A stretch of 42,950 bases of DNA from JADKIH01 sp031367345 (lineage in GTDB: Bacteria > Bacteroidota > Bacteroidia > AKYH767-A > 2013-40CM-41-45), in the NCBI GenBank assembly GCA_031367345.1, contig JANLPR010000185.1, positions 1 through 42,950 on the forward strand. The letters run 5' to 3'. Below, piece by piece: positions 33,259 through 41,450 of this stretch. Position 1 is the stretch's first letter, and each line of letters begins with the position of its first letter. The position numbers and the translations under genes are program-made. A model generated the notes under the pieces. That model had not been told where the DNA came from. It did not search any database and saw nothing but the letters and a program-made list of their open reading frames with translations.

Positions 33259-35448
33259 TTAGCGAATAGTAACCAATTCACGGTATTTTGCCAATGGCCA
33301 CATTTCATCGTCCACAAGCATCTCCAGTGCATCTACATGATCTCTTATCGATTCGAAAAATGGTTTTACTTCGTCGCAATATGAAATCGCTTTACTGCGA
33401 ATGTCTGTCATTTTATTGGCTTTCTTCCTCGCATCAATCATCTTTTCTACTTTCACGTTGATGTTGCTAATGTGTGAACTGATCTCATTGATCATCAGCA
33501 TTTGTGTCTTGGTAGTGTCTGTTCCGGCTTTGATATTGAGCAATGTCTCAACGTTTGTTGCCAATTGTGTCTGATAACGAATTGCACATGGAATTATATG
33601 GTTTATCGCCATATCCCCCATAATTCTCGACTCAATTTGTATCTTCTTAATATACGTTTCCAGCATAATCTCATGACGCGCTTCTACTTCTCTGTGACTG
33701 AAAATATTCAATGACTCAAATAGGTTCAACGACGACTTAGATACATATGCATCTAGTGCTAATGGTGTAGTTTGAATATTCGATAAGCCACGTTTTGCGG
33801 CTTCTTTTACCCACTCATCTCCGTAACCATTTCCCTCAAATCGGATGTTTTTCGATTCTACAATGTACTGTCTAAGGATCTTTAAAATTGCCTCATCTTT
33901 TTTTGTACCTGCTTCAATCAACAAGTCCACTTCTTTTTTAAATTCTCCTAACTGATTGGCCACGATCGTATTCAATACCATCATCGGATTCGAACAATTC
34001 GCAGATGATCCTACAGCTCTAAACTCAAATTTATTTCCTGTAAATGCAAATGGCGATGTTCTGTTTCGATCGGTATTATCGAGCAAAATCTCCGGTATTT
34101 TCCCAATGTTTAATTTTAAAGCGGTCTTCTCATCGGCCGACATCTTCTTTTCATTTACCATCTGTACAATTTCATCGAGCACTCGCGATAATTGTCCACC
34201 AAGGAAGATAGACATAATCGCCGGTGGTGCTTCGTTTGCTCCTAACCGGTGATCGTTACTCGCCGATGAAATACTCGCTCTCAATAAGTCAGCGTGCTTA
34301 TACACCGCCATAATCGTATTCACAAAGAATGTGAGGAACATCAAGTTGCTTTTCGGAGTTGTACCGGGAGAAAGTAAATTTTTTCCGGTATTCGTACTCA
34401 AACTCCAGTTGTTATGCTTGCCACTTCCGTTGATTCCTGCATATGGTTTTTCATGCAATAATACTTTGAAGTGATGACGACGGGCAACTTTATCCATCAA
34501 ATCCATCAGCAAAGCATTATGATCTACTGCTAAATTGATCTCTTCAAACACTGGTGCACATTCAAACTGACTTGGCGCAACTTCGTTGTGACGTGTCTTT
34601 AATGGAATACCTAATTTATACGCTTCGGTTTCAAAGTCTACCATAAAGGCATACACTCTTTCCGGTATTGATCCGAAGTAATGATCTTCTAACTGTTGAC
34701 CTTTTGCAGGTGAATGTCCAAAGAGTGTTCGGCCAGTTGTAAGCAAGTCGGGACGAGAGTTAAGTAAACTGGAATCGACTAGGAAGTATTCTTGCTCTAC
34801 ACCTAGTGTAGCAAACACTTTGGTAACGTCTTTGTCAAAGTACTGACTCACCTCTACAGCTGCTTTGTCTAATGCATGAAGTGCTTTTAATAATGGTGCT
34901 TTATAATCTAAGGTTTCTCCCGTATACGATACAAAAATAGTTGGAATGCAGAGTGTTTTACCGCTCGTGCTTTCCATTATAAATGCAGGTGAACTCGGAT
35001 CCCAAGCAGTATATCCTCGCGCCTCAAATGTGTTTCTTATTCCTCCGCTTGGAAAACTTGATGCATCGGGTTCTTGTTGAGCTAAAGCATTTCCGGAAAA
35101 ATGCTCAATTGCTTTCCCGTCGATCAATTCAAAAAACGAATCGTGCTTTTCTGCTGTAAGTCCTGTTAATGGCTGAAACCAATGTGTGTAGGAAGTAGCT
35201 CCTTTACTATTCGCCCATTCTTTCATTCCTAGTGCAACTTGATCTGCCATTTTCCGATCTATCTGTTCTCCATGATCAATAGCTGCCATCACTGCCTTAT
35301 AAGCATCGCGCTGTAAAAATTTGTGCATGGCTTCTTTATTAAAAACATTGACCCCGTAGTAATCGGAGATCTTACTTGAAGGTGGAGTAACTTTTACCGG
35401 CTGACGGTTCAGGGAATTCTCCAATGCTCGAAATCGAATGGTAGACAT
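33259..35448 (-). CDS. glnN: glutamine synthetase, type III
   Basis: ATP-dependent amidation of glutamate to glutamine, the main entry point for ammonium. At 729 residues it is the long type III form of Bacteroidota and cyanobacteria, not the roughly 470-residue type I. The N-terminal part (MSTIRFRALENSLNRQPVKV, YGVNVFNKEAMHKFL) is type-III specific. The catalytic core contains VEQEYFLVD (metal-binding glutamates), RHNEVAPSQFE, NGSGKHNNWSLST and NRTSPFAFTGNKFEFRAVGSS. The helical C-terminal section carries QTQLATNVETLL and similar. It has its own promoter and terminator, so it is a single-gene unit. A perfect 15-bp palindrome lies upstream of the promoter and may be a control site. Confidence 0.96.
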   Translation of the reverse strand: MSTIRFRALENSLNRQPVKVTPPSSKISDYYGVNVFNKEAMHKFLQRDAYKAVMAAIDHGEQIDRKMADQVALGMKEWANSKGATSYTHWFQPLTGLTAEKHDSFFELIDGKAIEHFSGNALAQQEPDASSFPSGGIRNTFEARGYTAWDPSSPAFIMESTSGKTLCIPTIFVSYTGETLDYKAPLLKALHALDKAAVEVSQYFDKDVTKVFATLGVEQEYFLVDSSLLNSRPDLLTTGRTLFGHSPAKGQQLEDHYFGSIPERVYAFMVDFETEAYKLGIPLKTRHNEVAPSQFECAPVFEEINLAVDHNALLMDLMDKVARRHHFKVLLHEKPYAGINGSGKHNNWSLSTNTGKNLLSPGTTPKSNLMFLTFFVNTIMAVYKHADLLRASISSASNDHRLGANEAPPAIMSIFLGGQLSRVLDEIVQMVNEKKMSADEKTALKLNIGKIPEILLDNTDRNRTSPFAFTGNKFEFRAVGSSANCSNPMMVLNTIVANQLGEFKKEVDLLIEAGTKKDEAILKILRQYIVESKNIRFEGNGYGDEWVKEAAKRGLSNIQTTPLALDAYVSKSSLNLFESLNIFSHREVEARHEIMLETYIKKIQIESRIMGDMAINHIIPCAIRYQTQLATNVETLLNIKAGTDTTKTQMLMINEISSHISNINVKVEKMIDARKKANKMTDIRSKAISYCDEVKPFFESIRDHVDALEMLVDDEMWPLAKYRELVTIR

Positions 35449-35490
35449 CTTTATTAATTATTAAGTTTGATGGGTTTTTAATTATTTTGC

Positions 35491-35522
35491 CAAATGTATC
35501 ATATAAATAGGGGGTATGTCAA
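35491..35522 (-). promoter_or_regulatory. glnN promoter
   Basis: On the minus strand TTG (35520-35522), a 21-base spacer and TACATTTG (35491-35498), an exact -7 match, 43 bases before the ATG. The spacer is slightly longer than the usual 19. Confidence 0.6.
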
Positions 35523-35565
35523 GAAAAAAGTATGTTTTTTTATAAACACCCCCCTGTTTATTAGT

Positions 35566-35602
35566 CAACTGTAAGAAAAAAATGATATTTTTCTTACAGT
35601 TG
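35566..35602. promoter_or_regulatory. perfect 15-bp palindrome upstream of glnN promoter
   Basis: CAACTGTAAGAAAAA (35566-35580) and TTTTTCTTACAGTTG (35588-35602) are exact complements with a 7-base spacer. It lies about 44 bases upstream of the glnN -33 element. It could bind a nitrogen-status regulator, or be a mobile palindromic element; the loop and length also suit a cruciform or hairpin. Confidence 0.6.
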
Positions 35603-35811
35603 GTGTTTTTCGTTGATTTATAATTGAAGAATCGTGCCGAAGATGGTTTTCATCAAAAAATGGATTCTTTTCGTTTTATGAGCCTACTCAATCAAATCTG
35701 ACGTGCAGCAATTGAATGTAAAATTGCCTTTTATTACAATTGTGAGCACTTTCTCATGCCAATCATAAATCGAAATTTGGCTGAATTTTAGTTTCAAAAA
35801 AAGTGAGTGCA

Positions 35812-35842
35812 TAAAAAAAGCAGCCCGTCCGGACTGCTTTTT
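35812..35842 (-). terminator. desaturase terminator
   Basis: AAAAAGCAG (35815-35823) pairs with CTGCTTTTT (35834-35842), with CCG/CGG inside the loop, 18 bases past the desaturase stop. Confidence 0.88.
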
Positions 35843-35859
35843 CAAAATTTTATTTCTTG

Positions 35860-36924
35860 TTAACTTCTTCCTAAACGATAAAGATGTCTAACATGAGAAG
35901 CAACGGCATGCCAAATGGTTGGTTGCTCTAAGTAAACAAGTCCATGCTTTGAGCAAGTCTCTTTTACAATAGCACTTAATTTCGGGTAATGAATATGGGA
36001 GATCTTTGGAAACAAATGATGCTCTACTTGCTGGTTTAAACCTCCAGTTAAAAATGAAAGTACTTTACTCGTTGATCCGAAATTTGATGTCGTTAAAACT
36101 TGATGTACCGCCCAGTCGTTTTCTAAAACCGGCTGATTGGTAGGATCAACAAATTGCGCTCCTTCTACTGAATGTGCTAACTGGAATATTACACTAATGT
36201 AAAGTCCTGTTGTAAATAAAAAGATACTATAACCAATTAAGAAATCGGCAACGCCTACCATTTTGATTGGAAGAACAACAAATAAACCTATGTAGATTAT
36301 TTTTGTGATCCAAAATCCAAGTGTTGTTTTGAGATCGAATTTAATTCCCGTTTTCGATGATATCGTACGAGTAAAAAATTTCGCGATGTCAAGCATGAAT
36401 ATCCACAAAGCATATGTAAATCCATAAACGATAAACCAGTAAATAAACTGGAATCGGTGGTAGAAATATTTCTTTTGTGAATCGCAAAGGCGAAGCAATG
36501 GTTCGGCTGCTATATCGTCATCATGACCATCTATATTCGTATAGGTATGATGAATCATGTTGTGTTTGATGTTCCATAAAAAAGAACTTCCACCCAACAT
36601 GTTTAAAGTAAGTGCAGCCATTTTATTCACCGTTTTATTCGGCGAATAACTCCCATGACCCCCATCGTGCATTACATTGAATCCAATTCCGGCTGTGAAA
36701 AATCCGAAAAAGATACATAGTAAAATAGCGATAAAAGGAGAAGGAGTAAAGAATACTAAAGTGATATAGGTTGCCAAAAAGGAAAGCATATAAAATGCAG
36801 TCTTGAAATAGATCTTTCCGTTTCCATGGGGATCGATTTTCTTCTCTGCAAAATATGCATCAACTCTATTTTTTAGGTCTGAATAAAATCCAGACGCATT
36901 TCCATTAAATTTGATGGTAGCCAT
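35860..36924 (-). CDS. membrane fatty acid desaturase (acyl-lipid/acyl-CoA type)
   Basis: A 354-residue di-iron membrane enzyme that introduces a double bond into an acyl chain. All three histidine boxes are present: HDGGH (86-90), HNMIHH (121-126) and QQVEHH (298-303). The last has Q in the first position, as in front-end (delta-5/delta-6-like) desaturases, and no cytochrome b5 domain is fused. About four membrane segments are visible (around 43-60, 64-85, 150-175 and 205-245). The substrate and regiochemistry cannot be read. It follows a DEAD-box helicase gene on the same strand with a long hairpin in the 99-base gap, and has its own terminator. Confidence 0.92.
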   Translation of the reverse strand: MATIKFNGNASGFYSDLKNRVDAYFAEKKIDPHGNGKIYFKTAFYMLSFLATYITLVFFTPSPFIAILLCIFFGFFTAGIGFNVMHDGGHGSYSPNKTVNKMAALTLNMLGGSSFLWNIKHNMIHHTYTNIDGHDDDIAAEPLLRLCDSQKKYFYHRFQFIYWFIVYGFTYALWIFMLDIAKFFTRTISSKTGIKFDLKTTLGFWITKIIYIGLFVVLPIKMVGVADFLIGYSIFLFTTGLYISVIFQLAHSVEGAQFVDPTNQPVLENDWAVHQVLTTSNFGSTSKVLSFLTGGLNQQVEHHLFPKISHIHYPKLSAIVKETCSKHGLVYLEQPTIWHAVASHVRHLYRLGRS

Positions 36925-36957
36925 TAATTTATTTGAAATTATTTGAATGTAATGTAC

Positions 36958-36999
36958 GAAATTTAACGTCGTAAAAGAGTTTTACAAACGTTAAATTTC
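36958..36999. promoter_or_regulatory. long hairpin upstream of the desaturase
   Basis: GAAATTTAACGT (36958-36969) pairs exactly with ACGTTAAATTTC (36988-36999). Inside, GTAAAA (36971-36976) pairs with TTTTAC (36980-36985) around a 3-base loop; a 1-versus-2 base bulge separates the two stems. It is 34 bases before the desaturase ATG and 25 bases after the DEAD-box stop, so it could act on either transcript. Confidence 0.6.
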
Positions 37000-37023
37000 C
37001 ACATTAACTAGTTAAGAACTGTT

Positions 37024-38934
37024 TTACCACTTCTTCTTTTTTCCTGTATCCGGACGACGACTGTCGCCTCCTGCTGCAGGTTTATTTTCACTCCATCCGC
37101 GTCGGCTGCCGTTTTCACTGCTTGAGCTTCTGCTTCTTCCATCTCCACTCGAACTTCTGCTTCTGCTTTCGCCACCTGATGAACTACTTGAGCCACCTGA
37201 ACTGCGTCCGCCACTTTTAAAGTCGCTCGATCCTGAACCTGAATAACTTCTTGTTCCACGATCTCGTCCGCCTTTATAATCTCCGCCTCTTCCTCCTTTA
37301 TTGCCAAAACCGCTACTCGATTTACGCGTTTCGTTTGAAGAAACTTCTATTCTTACTTTTCTGCCTTGATATATTTCACCTTGGAATGTTTCCATAGCGG
37401 TATTCAAAACTGCTTCCGGTAAATCAATGAATGAATAAACACCTTTCACATCTATACGGCCAACAATTGCTTTGTCAACTTCCAGTATCGATGAAACATA
37501 ATCACGCATTGCTCCTTCATTCAAACCATCCATCGATCCTAAATTGATAAACAAACGTGGTCCGGCATTACGATATCCTGTACTGCTACCTTTGCCTTGA
37601 TGAGCTACGTCAACATTTAAATCCGGCGCATCTCTGTATGCATCTAAGAAGCGATTGAATTCAATACTTACAATTCGTTTTATTAATTCTTCTTTCGATA
37701 GATCATTCAACTTTTCTAAAACAGGTTCAAGATATTTCTGAATTCCTTTTTCGTTCACTTTTACATGCTCGATCTTTTGCATTAAATTCATAAGCTGCTG
37801 CTCACAAATAGTTACTGCATCAGGAATACGTCCTATATGAATTTTAGCGCCGATCTTCTTTTCTATAAAACGGATTTTGTCCATTTCGCGAATGTTGATC
37901 AATGCCCACGATACTCCCGATTTACCTGCACGTGCTGTTCTTCCGCTTCTGTGCGTGTAACTTTCCGGTTCATCAGGTAAATTATAATGAATAACGTGAG
38001 TGATATCATTCACATCTATTCCTCTTGCTGCAACATCGGTTGCTACTAATACATCTAGGTTTTTAGAACGGTAACGTGCCATTACTTTATCACGTTGCGC
38101 TTGTGTTAAATCGCCGTGCAATGCATCTGAATTGTAACCGTCTTTTGCCAAATTCTCAGCGATACGTTGTGTATCGATTCTCGTTCTGCAAAATATAATT
38201 CCAAATACTTCCGGTACCGAGTCAAGCAATCTTTTAAGTGCTGAATAACGATCACGTTCGTGAATTACGTAGTAATAATGCTCTAAGTTTACCGCGCCTT
38301 CATTCTTACGACCAACCGTAAGTTCGAAAGGATTCGACATGTACTTACTTGCAATTGTACGAACTTCTTGCGGCATAGTAGCTGAAAACAACCATACTCT
38401 CCGCTCTTCTGGAAGGTGTGATAGAATTTCATCGATGTCTTCCTGGAAGCCCATGTTCAACATTTCATCGGCTTCGTCAAGAATCAAATAACGGATTTTA
38501 TCCATATTGATTGCTCCACGATTAATCAAATCAAGTAAACGACCGGGTGTTGCCACCACGATTTGACTACCTTTTTTGATCTGGCGAATCTGTTGTACAA
38601 TGTTAGCACCTCCGTAAACGGCAGTTACTGCTACCGAACGATTGTATTTACTGTATTTAATAAGATCATTTGTAATCTGCACACACAGTTCTCGTGTTGG
38701 TGCTAAGATTAATGATTGTGTGACCGTTTTGTTTTGGTCAATGAGTTCAAGAATGGGAAGGCCAAACGCAGCTGTCTTTCCGGTACCTGTTTGTGCAAGT
38801 CCGATAAAATCTGTCTCATCGGCCATCAATTGAGGGATGGCCTGTTGCTGAATTGGAGTCGGTTCAACGAAACCTAACTCTGTTATGGCTTTCAAAACAT
38901 TCTCGCCAACTCCTAATTCTGAGAAAGAAAGCAT
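37024..38934 (-). CDS. deaD: DEAD-box RNA helicase, DeaD/CsdA-like
   Basis: A 636-residue ATP-dependent RNA helicase. The motifs are AQTGTGKT (47-54), PTREL, DEAD (153-156), SAT (184-186) and HRSGRTARAG. A DbpA-type RNA-binding domain follows (LFINLGSMDGLNEGAMRDYV through GRKVRIEVSS), then a Gly/Ser/Arg-rich tail of about 90 residues. This layout matches CsdA/DeaD, which acts in ribosome assembly and RNA unwinding at low temperature. The frame extends seven codons upstream to an ATG at 38955, but the -7 box (38953-38960) overlaps that codon, so transcription would start inside it; the ATG at 38934 (MLSFSELG), where the family begins, is the better start. Confidence 0.93.
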   Translation of the reverse strand: MLSFSELGVGENVLKAITELGFVEPTPIQQQAIPQLMADETDFIGLAQTGTGKTAAFGLPILELIDQNKTVTQSLILAPTRELCVQITNDLIKYSKYNRSVAVTAVYGGANIVQQIRQIKKGSQIVVATPGRLLDLINRGAINMDKIRYLILDEADEMLNMGFQEDIDEILSHLPEERRVWLFSATMPQEVRTIASKYMSNPFELTVGRKNEGAVNLEHYYYVIHERDRYSALKRLLDSVPEVFGIIFCRTRIDTQRIAENLAKDGYNSDALHGDLTQAQRDKVMARYRSKNLDVLVATDVAARGIDVNDITHVIHYNLPDEPESYTHRSGRTARAGKSGVSWALINIREMDKIRFIEKKIGAKIHIGRIPDAVTICEQQLMNLMQKIEHVKVNEKGIQKYLEPVLEKLNDLSKEELIKRIVSIEFNRFLDAYRDAPDLNVDVAHQGKGSSTGYRNAGPRLFINLGSMDGLNEGAMRDYVSSILEVDKAIVGRIDVKGVYSFIDLPEAVLNTAMETFQGEIYQGRKVRIEVSSNETRKSSSGFGNKGGRGGDYKGGRDRGTRSYSGSGSSDFKSGGRSSGGSSSSSGGESRSRSSSGDGRSRSSSSENGSRRGWSENKPAAGGDSRRPDTGKKKKW

Positions 38935-38952
38935 TTTTTGAATATTAAGCGG

Positions 38953-38960
38953 CAAAGGTA
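38953..38960 (-). promoter_or_regulatory. -7 box of the DEAD-box gene
   Basis: On the minus strand TACCTTTG, an exact TAnnTTTG match. It overlaps the alternative ATG at 38955 and supports the downstream start at 38934. No good -33 is seen. Confidence 0.55.
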
Positions 38961-39115
38961 CACCTTATTTCCGGAGAAATCTATATAGTGCTTACTATAT
39001 TGATGGAATAGTATTGAAATCCAATAATCTATGCGAAAAAACAGACCTGTTCCCTAAATTAAAATTGTACTCGCTCTTTGCGTCAATCATTTTTCGGCCA
39101 AAAAATTATTCGCAC

Positions 39116-39146
39116 AAAAAAAGCTGCTCTTATATATGAGCAGCTT
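39116..39146 (-). terminator. pdhB terminator
   Basis: AAGCTGCTC (39121-39129) pairs exactly with GAGCAGCTT (39138-39146). On the minus strand a run of T follows. Confidence 0.88.
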
Positions 39147-39167
39147 CAATCTTTTCTTGTCGACTAA

Positions 39168-40151
39168 TTATTTTACCAGATACATCACCTCTTTCACTGC
39201 TTTGATAACTCTTGCAGGATTAGGAAGATATGCCTCAATCAACGTTGGTGCATATGGCAGTGGTACATCCATTCCCATTACTCTAAGTACTGGCGCATCT
39301 AAATAATCGAAAGCATCCTTTTGAACTTTAAAGGTAACTTCGGTAGCAATTGCCGCCAATGGCCACGATTCTTCTACTATCACTAAACGGTTTGTCTTTT
39401 TTACTGAATTGATCACGGTTGCATAATCGATCGGACGAACGGAGCGCAAGTCGATCACTTCTGCATTGATGTTTTCTTTTGCCAATTCTTCTGCTGCTTT
39501 CATTGCTATCTTCATCATTTTTCCAAACGATACTATGGTTACATCGGTACCAACTTTTACTACATCGGCCACGCCAATCGGTATTAAATATTCTCCGTCG
39601 GGAACATTTCCTTTGTCGCCATACATCTGCTCACTTTCCATAAATATTACCGGATCGTTATCGCGAATGGCCGACTTCAACAAACCTTTTGCATCTGCCG
39701 GATTACTTGGTACTATTACTTTTAAGCCCGGACAGTTTGCGTACCAGCTTTCAAAGGCTTGTGAATGTTGTGAACTTAGCATTCCCGCCGATCCTGTAGG
39801 TCCTCTAAAAACTATAGGTACAGTAAATTGTCCGCCGCTCATACTCATCATTTTTGCAGCCGAATTTATTACCTGATCAATAGCTACCAATGAAAAATTG
39901 AATGTCATAAATTCAACAATAGGGCGGAGGCCATTCATGGCTGCGCCAACTGCTATTCCCGCAAAACCTAATTCAGCAATTGGTGTATCGATTATTCGCC
40001 TCTCACCAAATTCGTCGAGCATTCCTTGACTTACTTTGTACGCTCCATTGTACTGAGCAACTTCTTCTCCCATCAAAAACACACGCTCATCTCTGCGCAT
40101 TTCTTCATTCATTGCCTCTCGAAGGGCCTCACGAAATTGTATCTCTCTCAT
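39168..40151 (-). CDS. pdhB: pyruvate dehydrogenase E1 component, beta subunit
   Basis: Beta subunit of a thiamine-dependent 2-oxoacid dehydrogenase; with the alpha subunit it decarboxylates pyruvate and passes the acetyl group to lipoyl-E2. The 327-residue protein begins REIQFREALREAMNEEMRRD and carries VFLMGEEVAQYNGAYKVSQG, the family N-terminal ThDP-binding glutamate region, GIAVGAAMNGLRPIVEFMTFNF, and the C-terminal VIDLRSVRPIDY with LPYAPTLIEAYLPN. PDH-type features such as VSQGMLDEFGERRIIDTPI favour pyruvate over branched-chain acids. The alpha subunit and E2 are not in the window. It has its own -7 box and terminator. Confidence 0.92.
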   Translation of the reverse strand: MREIQFREALREAMNEEMRRDERVFLMGEEVAQYNGAYKVSQGMLDEFGERRIIDTPIAELGFAGIAVGAAMNGLRPIVEFMTFNFSLVAIDQVINSAAKMMSMSGGQFTVPIVFRGPTGSAGMLSSQHSQAFESWYANCPGLKVIVPSNPADAKGLLKSAIRDNDPVIFMESEQMYGDKGNVPDGEYLIPIGVADVVKVGTDVTIVSFGKMMKIAMKAAEELAKENINAEVIDLRSVRPIDYATVINSVKKTNRLVIVEESWPLAAIATEVTFKVQKDAFDYLDAPVLRVMGMDVPLPYAPTLIEAYLPNPARVIKAVKEVMYLVK

Positions 40152-40189
40152 AATTCTAATTTAATGCATCGCGTTTTTATGCGGGGCCA

Positions 40190-40197
40190 CAAAGATA
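40190..40197 (-). promoter_or_regulatory. -7 box of pdhB
   Basis: On the minus strand TATCTTTG, an exact TAnnTTTG match, 38 bases before the pdhB ATG. The expected -33 position falls inside the end of the TPR gene and has no TTG. Confidence 0.55.
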
Positions 40198-40207
40198 AAA
40201 ATTTGTT

Positions 40208-40537
40208 CTACTCTTCACTCATTTCATCAATCAACATCTGAGCTGCACTATTCAGTTCATTTAATGTTTTTCCATTTCCCAATCGTATCGCTATGATTCC
40301 ACCTGCCGAATACCATTCTAACGCTTCTGTAAATAATTGAAGGTCTTCTGCTGTTTTTCCCGCCATATAATAAATAGGTAGGTAGTCAGGATGCTGTTCA
40401 CGCAAGGTTAAAAAATGATCGTAAGCAAGTTGAAAATTACCTAATTCTTTGTATTCCAATGCTAAAGCATAGCGTAGAAACTCATCGTGCGGATCTTCGT
40501 TTAGATAACTTTCAAGAATACTGATTCTGACAGACAT
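40208..40537 (-). CDS. small tetratricopeptide-repeat protein
   Basis: A 109-residue, probably cytoplasmic protein made of TPR-like helix pairs: DEFLRYALALEYKELGNFQLAYDHF (residues about 18-42, here split into two helices) and LPIYYMAGKTAEDLQLFTEALEWY. The C-terminal end KTLNELNSAAQMLIDEM is another helix. No catalytic residues; it is likely a protein-binding scaffold. It is divergent from etfB and ends 56 bases before pdhB, which has its own -7 box, so the two may or may not be co-transcribed. Confidence 0.8.
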   Translation of the reverse strand: MSVRISILESYLNEDPHDEFLRYALALEYKELGNFQLAYDHFLTLREQHPDYLPIYYMAGKTAEDLQLFTEALEWYSAGGIIAIRLGNGKTLNELNSAAQMLIDEMSEE

Positions 40538-40559
40538 AACCGATTTTTACTTAATTATT

Positions 40560-40666
40560 CGTGATTAATTTCTTTATCTTCGCCGCTCTGTAATAAGAAG
40601 TAAAATATAATTCATTAATTTCAGAACATGCTGAATGCGTGATTGTTAAAGGTAAAAATAATCACG
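40560..40666. promoter_or_regulatory. three CGTGATT half-sites in the etfB control region
   Basis: CGTGATT occurs at 40560-40566 and 40638-40644, and its inverse AATCACG at 40660-40666. The last two form an inverted repeat with a 15-base spacer, 20 bases before the etfB start. The first lies near the divergent TPR gene. It is an operator candidate for a dimeric regulator. Confidence 0.4.
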
Positions 40667-40685
40667 TAATACATAATCCAATCCT

Positions 40686-41423
40686 ATGAAAATACTAGTT
40701 TGTATTGCCAGCGTACCTGATACCACGGCAAAAATAAATTTTACTCCGGATAATAAAAAATTTGTTTCTGCCGGTGTCACTTTTATTTTGAATCCATACG
40801 ACGAAATTGCACTTTCTAAAGCTGTAGATCTTGCCGCTTCTAAGAATGGTACTGTAACGGTCATCAATATTGGTGATGTTTCTACTGAAGCCGTCATTCG
40901 AAAAGCATTGGCAATTGGTGCTACTGATGCGGTTCGTATCAACTCCATTCCACGCGATTCTTTTTTCGTTGCCAAACAAATTGCTGAATACGTAAAAACA
41001 AATCCGGTTGACGTTATTCTTTGTGGACGTGAAAGTAGCGATCATAATGGTTCTAGTGTTCCGGTTATGATTGCCGAACTACTCGATATTCCATGTGTGC
41101 TTTTTGCTAAAAGTTTATCGATCGAAGGGTCTACTGCTACTCTCGATTGTGAAATTGAAGGTGGAAAAGAAATTATTTCTACGTCTCTTCCTTTTGTTGC
41201 CGGTGCATCTGAAGGAATGGCTGAATGGAAAATTCCAAACATGCGTGGAATCATGTCTGCTCGTACAAAACCGCTCGTTGTAATTGAGCCAATAGAAGTG
41301 GCACAAAAAGTAAAACTAGTTTCTTATGAAAAACCTGTCATGAGAAGTGCAGTAAAATTAATCAGTCCTGATGATGCCGGTACTCTTTTCGATCTTATTC
41401 GCGAAGAGAAAAAAATCATCTGA
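40686..41423 (+). CDS. etfB: electron transfer flavoprotein, beta subunit
   Basis: Small subunit of the ETF heterodimer, which takes electrons from acyl-CoA dehydrogenases and passes them to the quinone pool. The 245-residue protein has the family start MKILVCIASVPDTTAKINF, then NPYDEIALSKAVDLA and DVILCGRESSDHNGSSVPVM, the AMP-binding region, and the C-terminal GIMSARTKPLVVIEP. It is 27 bases before etfA, in the usual order beta-alpha. It fits the acyl-CoA metabolism seen elsewhere in the window. Confidence 0.95.
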   Translation: MKILVCIASVPDTTAKINFTPDNKKFVSAGVTFILNPYDEIALSKAVDLAASKNGTVTVINIGDVSTEAVIRKALAIGATDAVRINSIPRDSFFVAKQIAEYVKTNPVDVILCGRESSDHNGSSVPVMIAELLDIPCVLFAKSLSIEGSTATLDCEIEGGKEIISTSLPFVAGASEGMAEWKIPNMRGIMSARTKPLVVIEPIEVAQKVKLVSYEKPVMRSAVKLISPDDAGTLFDLIREEKKII

Positions 41424-41450
41424 TCTTATTCATCACATAAAAAAAATCTC

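Larger units (their letters stand above)
35449..35859. other. 411-base gap upstream of glnN
   Basis: Holds the glnN promoter (35491-35522), a perfect palindrome (35566-35602) and the desaturase terminator (35815-35842). The part from 35603 to 35814 has no gene; I saw only a short GCAATT/AATTGC inverted pair near 35708-35727. Confidence 0.7.

Noticed and set aside
37008..37307. 99-residue acidic open frame on the minus strand
   Set aside because: It is an out-of-frame reading of the Gly/Ser/Arg-rich tail of the DEAD-box gene.
38935..38955. Seven-residue N-terminal extension of the DEAD-box protein
   Set aside because: The ATG overlaps the -7 box, so transcripts would begin downstream of it.
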